This document shows, one piece after another, positions 1-5,502 of a DNA stretch of 6,509 nucleotides. Within the stretch, counting starts at the first letter, position 1; each line of letters opens with the position of its first letter. Source of the stretch: Agathobacter sp. (GTDB taxonomy: Bacteria > Bacillota_A > Clostridia > Lachnospirales > Lachnospiraceae); the NCBI GenBank assembly GCA_017936725.1, contig JAGBEZ010000153.1:1-6509 (forward strand), written 5' to 3'. The position numbers were made by a program, and so were the translations under genes. Under the pieces are notes generated by a model. The model worked only from the letters and a program-made list of their open reading frames with translations. It was not told where the DNA came from and did no database searches.

Positions 1-362
1 TCCCACCAGAAATCGCCAGGCCCCATCTCTACACCATTGCGAATCACCTTGGTCACAATTCCAAAAATCTGCTCTCTAGCCACAGGCCCCTCAATCACCG
101 TCTGGTTATCCCCTACGAGATAGTATCCCTCTGGCCTCACTCTTTGGATGCGATGCATGACAAACTGCCCGTTTTCCCTCTGGTAAAAGACGATGTCTCC
201 TTTCCGTAGTGCCTCCTTAGGCTCGCAAAAAAAGACCTCATCTCTATTGTGTCTTAAAAAAGGCACCATACTGTCACCCGCGATTCGCAAATGAACCTCG
301 CGCCCCTCTTCCACAAGTTCTTTCAACACAGACAAATACTCTGTGGTATCAACCATTTTCAT
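1..362 (-). CDS. S24/S26 peptidase-fold protein (signal-peptidase-like, Ser/His type), 3' end outside window
   Basis: I translated this by hand; 120 codons are visible and the C-terminus lies beyond the left edge. After a short charged N-terminus comes AGDSMVPFL, with the expected nucleophile Ser31. Next are KGDIVFY (54-60), VMHRI (68-72) and VGDNQTVIEGPV (83-94), the order of conserved blocks in the S24/S26 fold (LexA, SipW, type I signal peptidases). His70 sits where LexA-like and bacterial type I enzymes carry the catalytic Lys, so the pair looks like the Ser/His pair of SipW and ER signal peptidases. There is no N-terminal membrane helix, unusual for a secretory signal peptidase; a C-terminal one could lie outside the window. 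The substrate is unknown. The start at 362 is chosen over an in-frame ATG at 356 because GGAGAG lies 8 bases upstream. The gene begins 5 bases after the LCP stop, suggesting translational coupling. The fold is fairly sure; protease activity is inferred. Confidence 0.82.
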   Translation of the reverse strand, partial: MKMVDTTEYLSVLKELVEEGREVHLRIAGDSMVPFLRHNRDEVFFCEPKEALRKGDIVFYQRENGQFVMHRIQRVRPEGYYLVGDNQTVIEGPVAREQIFGIVTKVIRNGVEMGPGDFWW

Positions 363-367
363 ATCAT

Positions 368-1924
368 CTACTCTCCGATGACTGCTCGGATTTTCTCCTT
401 CGCAGTGTTTACCGTATCATAATTCGGAACACATACATACACCTTTAAATTTTTAATGGAATAAGTATAATCTCTAGCGCCCGTGCCGGTTACTGCATAC
501 GTGTGCACTGTCCACGCTGATGGATTTTCCAACTGATCTCTAATCAGGCTATACACTTCCTGCGATGAAAAATTCGATACAAAACTACCTGATATCGCGG
601 TCAGCATTTCCTCATAGTTTGTCAGCCATTCTGGCGAAGCCAGCTTGTCTATCACACCCTTAATAACCGCCATCTGATGCTTTCCTCGCTGATTATCACC
701 AGCTGCAAAAGATTTACGGTCTCTCGCAAATCGAAGCGCCTGTCCTCCTGTAAAGTGATTGTATCCTTTCTTTGCAAATCCTCCAAACTCATAGTCCGAA
801 TATACATCAACGCCGCCCATTGCATCGATAATCTCAACAAATCCGCTGAAATTGACCTTTACATAATAATCGATTTTCACATCATAGAGATTTGCCAAGG
901 CACCGGCCGAACACTCGACACTATAACAGCCTGCATGCGTCAACTTGTCCTTTACGCCCTTACTTTTTGGATGGGTGATATAATAATCACGAGGTGTGTT
1001 AATCAACTGTACCGTTCTTGTATTTGTATTTACCGCTGCTAAAATATTGACATCGCTATTTCGCCTTACGCTAGGATTTCCTCTTGTATCAATTCCGCTG
1101 ATATATACGACAAATGTGCCATCTTCTATCGCAGAAGGACCATCTCCTTTTCCTAAGAAACCAGTCTTTCCAGAAGAAGGCTTCCAAATTGCGCCAGAAC
1201 TACCGCCCGAAGAAGGCTTGCTTGTCGTAGTTCCACTACTTTCTGTTTCTGTTGAAATCTCTGTGCTAATTTCCGTCTCAGTTTCGATTTCTATCTCTAC
1301 CTCATGGTAGGTACCCTCTACTTCATAAGTCGTCAAAATACGAATCTTCTCAAACAGATCCTCATACCCTTCCTGCTCTTCCAAAATCGCCAGATATGCC
1401 TCATTGATAATAAGCGCATCCACTTCTCCTGCCAAAAGAGCATCTACCATAGACACGATATCCTCGTATTCTACGTACTCCACCTCGCCATCTAGCTGTG
1501 CATTCAACTTCTCCATCGTCGCTGTCGCACCCTCACTTACCTCTTCTGACAGGTAAGCCACTCGGTAGCCCACGATATCCTCTACCGTCTGTGCAGGGTC
1601 CTCCGTATCTACGACTACCGACATCTGGATATGCTCGCCAGACGTACTATCTGTCACCTTATCCAATGCATCTGTCACCTTATCCAGAGCACGATAGCCC
1701 ACAAACATCAGCACAATCAATACCACCGCCAAGATGCTCATCAGTACCGAAGACCAGGTCTTCTTTACCGCTATCAGCACCAACACCACAAATACCAGCT
1801 CCACTGCCACCAGTATCCAGAAATACTGCGTTGGAAGCATTGGATATACCTGAATGCCAATCAGTACTGCAAGAATTAATTCTATGAATCCAAAAAACCA
1901 TACGATATAATTTGCTTTTCTCAT
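368..1924 (-). CDS. LCP (LytR-CpsA-Psr) family glycopolymer phosphotransferase with three membrane helices and an extra extracytoplasmic domain
   Basis: LCP proteins transfer lipid-linked glycopolymers to peptidoglycan outside the membrane. The 518-residue protein has three hydrophobic helices (about 7-28, 34-53, 57-77), then a duplicated heptad (80-92), a globular region at about 100-205, a Glu/Thr/Ser/Gly-rich linker (about 208-255) and the LCP catalytic domain (about 268-430). In that domain I see ISGIDTRG (276-282), Ser290-Asp291, the PRD motif (311-313), IDAMGGVDVY (366-375), ALRFARDR (396-403) and DNQRGKHQ (410-417). The key Asp and Arg residues that bind the pyrophosphate and metal are therefore present, and the protein looks active. 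A C-terminal segment ending near PNYDTVNTAKE (500-510) is intact. Three helices plus an accessory domain resemble streptococcal CpsA/Cps2A more than single-helix LytR. AAAGGA 7 bases upstream supports the start. Its place after ugd suggests it attaches the uronic-acid polymer made by this locus. Confidence 0.93.
   Translation of the reverse strand: MRKANYIVWFFGFIELILAVLIGIQVYPMLPTQYFWILVAVELVFVVLVLIAVKKTWSSVLMSILAVVLIVLMFVGYRALDKVTDALDKVTDSTSGEHIQMSVVVDTEDPAQTVEDIVGYRVAYLSEEVSEGATATMEKLNAQLDGEVEYVEYEDIVSMVDALLAGEVDALIINEAYLAILEEQEGYEDLFEKIRILTTYEVEGTYHEVEIEIETETEISTEISTETESSGTTTSKPSSGGSSGAIWKPSSGKTGFLGKGDGPSAIEDGTFVVYISGIDTRGNPSVRRNSDVNILAAVNTNTRTVQLINTPRDYYITHPKSKGVKDKLTHAGCYSVECSAGALANLYDVKIDYYVKVNFSGFVEIIDAMGGVDVYSDYEFGGFAKKGYNHFTGGQALRFARDRKSFAAGDNQRGKHQMAVIKGVIDKLASPEWLTNYEEMLTAISGSFVSNFSSQEVYSLIRDQLENPSAWTVHTYAVTGTGARDYTYSIKNLKVYVCVPNYDTVNTAKEKIRAVIGE
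371..376 (-). promoter_or_regulatory. Ribosome binding site of the S24/S26 gene, inside the LCP coding end
   Basis: GGAGAG forms the last two sense codons (Gly-Glu) of the LCP gene and lies 8 bases from the ATG at 362 but 14 from the ATG at 356, which favours 362. A third ATG at 367 is out of frame and meets TGA after two codons. Location within the upstream reading frame suggests coupled translation. Confidence 0.6.
1232..1303 (-). other. Low-complexity Glu/Thr/Ile/Ser linker segment within the LCP gene
   Basis: Residues about 208-231 of the LCP protein alternate Glu with Val, Ile, Thr or Ser (for example ETETEISTEISTETE) and then run into a Ser/Gly/Lys/Pro-rich stretch to about 255. This looks like a flexible, acidic, extracytoplasmic spacer between the accessory and catalytic domains. 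The near-repeats in the DNA could be prone to length change between strains. Confidence 0.7.
1310..1627 (-). other. Accessory extracytoplasmic domain of the LCP protein, resembling half of a solute-binding domain
   Basis: Residues about 100-205 contain VGYRVAYLSEEVSEG (118-132), then EDIVSMVDALLAGEVDALIINEA (154-176, split here as EDIVSMVDALL and AGEVDALIINEA), then LFEKIRILTTYEVE (190-203). The pattern of a strand, a helix, and then 'aL..GevDAlI.....' is typical of type II periplasmic binding proteins. Only one lobe seems present, so ligand binding is not certain. The comparison rests on motif style, not on a search. Confidence 0.5.
1650..1691 (-). repeat. 21-base tandem duplication (two copies, 19 of 21 identical)
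   Basis: On the plus strand tctgtcaccttatcca occurs at 1650 and again at 1671, each followed by five bases that differ at two positions. In frame it encodes ALDKVTD twice (residues 79-92), directly after the third membrane helix. The unit is exactly one heptad, so duplication lengthens a short amphipathic helix without breaking frame. Confidence 0.85.
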
Positions 1925-1958
1925 ATATATGTCCTTTCAAAACACTATTTCATAGTTA

Positions 1959-3116
1959 TTATAACTCTAATTTTCGAAACAACTCTCTCAACTTCTGCAC
2001 ACTCTCCCCATGCATCTTTTGATTCAACTGAATCTCCGAAATTGCCTGCTCTGCCTTTCTGCGGTCAAAAATCTTAAACCAGCGTTTGACGGTATAATAT
2101 GGATAAAGGACCGGGTACTTGCTCAAAATCGGATAAGATGAGCAAAACTCCTTGTACGGGATAAACACTCGCTGAAACAGATACGCAGCCTTCCCTTCCG
2201 TCTTCACCTTTCGAGCCTTCACCTTGCTCCTTACATCTCCGAAAAGTCCCGCCTCGATGATATACATCTCCATCAGTGATGTTTCGTGGTCGTGCGCTTT
2301 CCCTTCGAACCACACACGCGCCAACTTGCGCGTATAGGAAGCAAAGGCACACATCCCGCATACTTCTAATAGTTTCTCTAATTTCGCAACATCAAATTCC
2401 AGTTTCTGTTCCAAAATCCAGATATCGATGACATAGCGTATTCCACAGCCGCCATTGATAAAGTGATACAGCATATGCGCATACGAATGAAAAAGCATAT
2501 ACTCGTTTGTCATCTCCATACGATGCGAGCTCTCCTCCTTACGAGAGACATACTTCCACACCTTCGTCAGCATGCGGTCCATCTTCTCTTCATTTTCGGA
2601 TATCTGAAAATGAAGCTCTAACAGCATCCCCTGTGGTGATAACATAGCGATATCATGGTAATTGTTCTTTGTCACTTTATATCCCAGCTTCGAAACCAGT
2701 GCATTCTTCGCCTGTTCCAGCGCCTCTTCACGCACCAGGATATCGATATCTCCACTTGTACGCATCCAAGCCTCTGGATAGACGTCGCGAATCACCGCCC
2801 CCTTAAGCGGCACATAATCCAACTCAGCCTCTTCGAGCACCTGATAAATCGCATTCTGTTCCTGCACCATCATTTCATGTCGGTATAGTCCCCAGCGAAG
2901 ATTACTTGCCAAACACGCAGAAACCTCATCCTCTCCGAGAAGTCCATGTTTCTTTAGTGCATACGCCAACACCTGCACCTGATCCTGCTTTGCCGCAATC
3001 TGATATAGCAGCGGCAAAACCTCCGGCGTAATCTTTTGAATCGTCTCAGAAGATAAAGCCTGCCCGGTAAGTGCGGATCTTATTAAGTTGATAAATAACT
3101 GAATCGCTTGTTCCAT
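1959..3116 (-). CDS. NTP_transf_5-type nucleotidyltransferase family protein (function unknown)
   Basis: This 385-residue soluble protein matches the style of the NTP_transf_5 (Pfam PF14907) group of the pol-beta/MNT nucleotidyltransferase superfamily. A helical N-terminal region (1-95) precedes the core VPLKGAVIRDVYP (102-114) and RTSGDIDILV (119-128), where Asp123 and Asp125 form the metal-binding DxD pair. Glu167 in LLELHF (165-170) is the likely third acidic ligand, followed by His210, His214 and His218 and GIRYVIDIW (225-233), also typical of the group. All key acids are present, so it is probably catalytic. The substrate is unknown; relatives occur in polysaccharide loci and in some modified-peptide clusters. 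The C-terminal third (about 290-385) is basic and aromatic, with no clear membrane helix. AGGAAA lies 8 bases before the start. It sits between ugd and the LCP gene with gaps of 42 and 34 bases, so it is probably co-transcribed with both. Confidence 0.85.
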   Translation of the reverse strand: MEQAIQLFINLIRSALTGQALSSETIQKITPEVLPLLYQIAAKQDQVQVLAYALKKHGLLGEDEVSACLASNLRWGLYRHEMMVQEQNAIYQVLEEAELDYVPLKGAVIRDVYPEAWMRTSGDIDILVREEALEQAKNALVSKLGYKVTKNNYHDIAMLSPQGMLLELHFQISENEEKMDRMLTKVWKYVSRKEESSHRMEMTNEYMLFHSYAHMLYHFINGGCGIRYVIDIWILEQKLEFDVAKLEKLLEVCGMCAFASYTRKLARVWFEGKAHDHETSLMEMYIIEAGLFGDVRSKVKARKVKTEGKAAYLFQRVFIPYKEFCSSYPILSKYPVLYPYYTVKRWFKIFDRRKAEQAISEIQLNQKMHGESVQKLRELFRKLEL

Positions 3117-3158
3117 CAGCAGACTTTCCTATCTAAATTATCAAATCTATTTTACCTG

Positions 3159-4400
3159 TTAATCTCTTTGAAATACGTCACGCGTATAAACCTTGTCCTT
3201 TACATCATCCAGACAAGCATCATATCGATTGGCAACAATCGCCTGGCTGAGTTTCTTGAACTCCTCCAAATCATTCACTATACGTGAACCAAAGAAGGTA
3301 TCTCCGTCCTGTAAGGTAGGCTCATATACGATGACTGTCGCACCCTTTGCCTTGATGCGCTTCATAATACCCTGAATCGAACTCTGACGGAAATTATCCG
3401 AATTTGACTTCATCGTCAAACGATATACGCCAATGATAACTTCCTTTTCTTTGCTCACATCCCAACTACTATTTGCCTCATATCCACCCGCAATTTCCAG
3501 TACACGGTCTGCGATATAATCCTTTCGTGTACGGTTTGACTCTACGATGGCCGTCATCATATTCTGAGGTACATCTTCGTAGTTCGCAAGGAGCTGCTTC
3601 GTATCCTTTGGCAGACAGTATCCGCCATAACCAAACGAAGGATTGTTGTAGTGAGAACCAATACGCGGGTCGAGACACACTCCATCAATAATCTGCTGTG
3701 TATCCAATCCCTTCATCTCCGCATAGGTATCCAACTCATTAAAATACGACACACGAAGTGCCAGATATGTATTCGCAAAAAGCTTTACTGCCTCTGCCTC
3801 TGTAAATCCCATAAATAAGGTATCGATTTCTTCTTTGATGGCACCCTGCTGCAATAATCCAGCAAACGTATGTGCAGCCTCTACCAGACGCGCATCCTCC
3901 AAATCTGTACCCACGATGATACGTGATGGATACAGATTGTCATAAAGCGCCTTTGATTCGCGAAGGAACTCTGGGCTAAAGATAATGTTCTGACTACCTG
4001 ACTTCTGACGGATACTTTCCGTATATCCAACTGGAATCGTAGACTTAATCACCATAATCGCATTTGGATTGTACTCCATCACCAAATTGATTACCGCTTC
4101 CACTGCAGAAGTATCAAAAAAGTTCTTCTTGCTATCGTAATTCGTAGGCGCAGCAATCACTACAAAATCCGCATTCTCATACGCAGACTTCGCATCCAGT
4201 GTCGCAACCAGATTTAATTCCTTTTCTGCCAAATATTTTTCTATGTAGTCATCCTGAATCGGTGACTTTCTATTATTAATCAACTCCACCTTTTCTGGAA
4301 TAATATCTACGGCTACCACCTCATTATGCTGGGCTAGTAATACCGCGATAGATAATCCCACATAGCCTGTGCCGGCAACGGCAATCTTATAGTTACTCAT
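3159..4400 (-). CDS. ugd: UDP-glucose 6-dehydrogenase
   Basis: This cytoplasmic enzyme oxidises UDP-glucose to UDP-glucuronate using two NAD+. The 413-residue protein has the N-terminal Rossmann motif AGTGYVGLS (9-17), KSTIPVG (119-125), SPEFLRES (142-149) with Glu145, the central [17 protein letters not shown] block (206-222) with Lys206 and Asn210, and the catalytic region [11 protein letters not shown] (257-267) with Cys262 as the nucleophile and Lys265/Asp266. The C-terminal UDP-binding domain shows [19 protein letters not shown] (324-342), which closely follows the E. coli Ugd / streptococcal HasB short form. At about 400 residues it is normal length and looks fully active. GGAGGA lies 6 bases before the ATG, the strongest ribosome site in the window. 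The gene follows the epimerase by 21 bases, so both steps from UDP-glucose to UDP-galacturonate are made together. Ugd proteins of capsule loci are often targets of tyrosine kinases; nothing here shows that directly. Confidence 0.97.
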   Translation of the reverse strand: MSNYKIAVAGTGYVGLSIAVLLAQHNEVVAVDIIPEKVELINNRKSPIQDDYIEKYLAEKELNLVATLDAKSAYENADFVVIAAPTNYDSKKNFFDTSAVEAVINLVMEYNPNAIMVIKSTIPVGYTESIRQKSGSQNIIFSPEFLRESKALYDNLYPSRIIVGTDLEDARLVEAAHTFAGLLQQGAIKEEIDTLFMGFTEAEAVKLFANTYLALRVSYFNELDTYAEMKGLDTQQIIDGVCLDPRIGSHYNNPSFGYGGYCLPKDTKQLLANYEDVPQNMMTAIVESNRTRKDYIADRVLEIAGGYEANSSWDVSKEKEVIIGVYRLTMKSNSDNFRQSSIQGIMKRIKAKGATVIVYEPTLQDGDTFFGSRIVNDLEEFKKLSQAIVANRYDACLDDVKDKVYTRDVFQRD

Positions 4401-4421
4401 AATACTTCCTCCACATGTCTC

Positions 4422-5489
4422 TTATAAATAAAACTCTTTATACCACTCTGCAAACTTTCTTAATCCATCTCTCAAATTCGTAGATGGTTTGAAACCAAAA
4501 TCTCTTTCTAACGCACTCGTATCTGCATAAGTCACAGGTACATCCCCTGGCTGCATAGGCACCAGTTCCTTGTGCGCCTCAAAATCATAATCCTCTGGCA
4601 ATACTCCTGCTCGGATAAGCTCCTGCTGAAGGATATCCACAAACTCCAACAGATTCTCTGGCTGACTGTTACCAATGTTATATACTGCATATGGTGGCAC
4701 TGGTAAGCCGTCTTCGCCCAGCTTTCGTTCTGGTGGCCCCTGCATCACACGCTTGATACCCTCTACGATATCATCCACATAGGTAAAATCACGTTTACAG
4801 TTTCCGTAGTTAAAAATCTGAATCTTCTCGCCTTTTAACAGTTTATTTGTAAAACCAAAATAAGCCATGTCTGGACGACCCGCTGGACCATATACCGTAA
4901 AGAAACGAAGTCCTGTCGATGGAATATTATAAAGTTTCGAATAAGCATGCGCCATCAGCTCATTGCTTTTCTTGGTCGCTGCATAAAGGGAAACAGGGTT
5001 GTCCACCTTGTCATCTGTCGAGTATGGCACCTTCTTGTTGGAGCCATATACCGACGAGCTAGAAGCATATACCAGATGCTCCACACCCTTTTCTCCATTA
5101 TCATAGGAATGGCGACAAGCCTCTAATATATTGTAGAAACCAATCAGATTTGCTTCGATATAGGCATCTGGATTTGTGATGCTATAGCGCACCCCTGCCT
5201 GAGCTGCAAGGTTTACTACGATATCTGGTTTGTATGTAGCAAAAATCTCATCAATCAATGCTTTATCTGCAAGATTGCCACGGATAAAAGTCCATGTGTT
5301 ATCCTTCTTTTCCTCTGCCAAAGTCTCAATCTGCTGAAGGCGATATTCCTTGATGGAAACATCATAGTAATCGTTCATATTGTCGAGACCGATGATATGA
5401 ATTGAATCGACGGTATTCATCAATTCCTGTACTAGGTTTGCACCGATAAAGCCTGCGGCTCCGGTGAGTAAAATTGTTTTGTTTTTCAT
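4422..5489 (-). CDS. UDP-glucuronate 4-epimerase (SDR family)
   Basis: This 355-residue extended short-chain dehydrogenase has the NAD-binding motif TGAAGFIGANL (9-19), LDNMNDYYD (35-43), NLAAQAGVRYS (93-103), SSSSVYGS (143-150) and the catalytic Tyr169-x3-Lys173 in SLYAATKKSNELMAH (167-181). The block GLRFFTVYGPAGRPDMAYF (193-211) and then RDFTYVDDIVEGI (233-245) is characteristic of UDP-glucuronate 4-epimerases (Cap1J / LspL / plant GAE type) rather than GalE or CapD-type dehydratases. It would interconvert UDP-glucuronate and UDP-galacturonate in the cytoplasm. The C-terminal end, with PGDVPVTYADTS (314-325) and a helical DGLRKFAEWYKEFY tail, is intact. AAGAGG lies 7 bases before the start and overlaps the stop codon of the upstream ATPase gene. 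Its adjacency to ugd strongly supports the substrate assignment. Activity on another UDP-sugar is possible but less likely. Confidence 0.93.
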   Translation of the reverse strand: MKNKTILLTGAAGFIGANLVQELMNTVDSIHIIGLDNMNDYYDVSIKEYRLQQIETLAEEKKDNTWTFIRGNLADKALIDEIFATYKPDIVVNLAAQAGVRYSITNPDAYIEANLIGFYNILEACRHSYDNGEKGVEHLVYASSSSVYGSNKKVPYSTDDKVDNPVSLYAATKKSNELMAHAYSKLYNIPSTGLRFFTVYGPAGRPDMAYFGFTNKLLKGEKIQIFNYGNCKRDFTYVDDIVEGIKRVMQGPPERKLGEDGLPVPPYAVYNIGNSQPENLLEFVDILQQELIRAGVLPEDYDFEAHKELVPMQPGDVPVTYADTSALERDFGFKPSTNLRDGLRKFAEWYKEFYL

Positions 5490-5496
5490 TGGTTTA

Positions 5497-5502
5497 CCTC
5501 TT
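5497..5502 (-). promoter_or_regulatory. Ribosome binding site of the epimerase, overlapping the upstream stop codon
   Basis: AAGAGG lies 7 bases before the epimerase ATG, and its first base is the last base of the TAA that ends the DUF4143 ATPase gene. The 12-base gap leaves no room for a promoter between the two genes, which implies co-transcription. Confidence 0.65.

Noticed and set aside
354..356. ATG at 356 as start of the S24/S26 gene
   Set aside because: An in-frame ATG at 362 has better spacing (8 bases) to GGAGAG; 14 bases from 356 is too far.
677..1310. Overlapping plus-strand open frames of 121 and 104 codons
   Set aside because: They lie wholly opposite the conserved LCP catalytic domain, have no ribosome site I can see, and their translations look like antisense of a coding strand.
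1498..1887. Plus-strand open frame of 129 codons, Ser/Pro-rich
   Set aside because: It is antisense to the LCP membrane and accessory domains; the Ser/Pro richness comes from the complement of the real gene's codons.
1954..1966. Perfect 13-base palindrome agttat-t-ataact over the nucleotidyltransferase stop codon, considered as a terminator
   Set aside because: It is all weak pairing with almost no loop and no following T run in the direction of transcription, so it is unlikely to terminate.
3117..3158. AT-rich 42-base gap before the nucleotidyltransferase gene, considered as a promoter
   Set aside because: On the minus strand TTAACA and GATAAT are present but only 14 bases apart, and TTGATA has no -10 hexamer at a usable distance. 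Not convincing.
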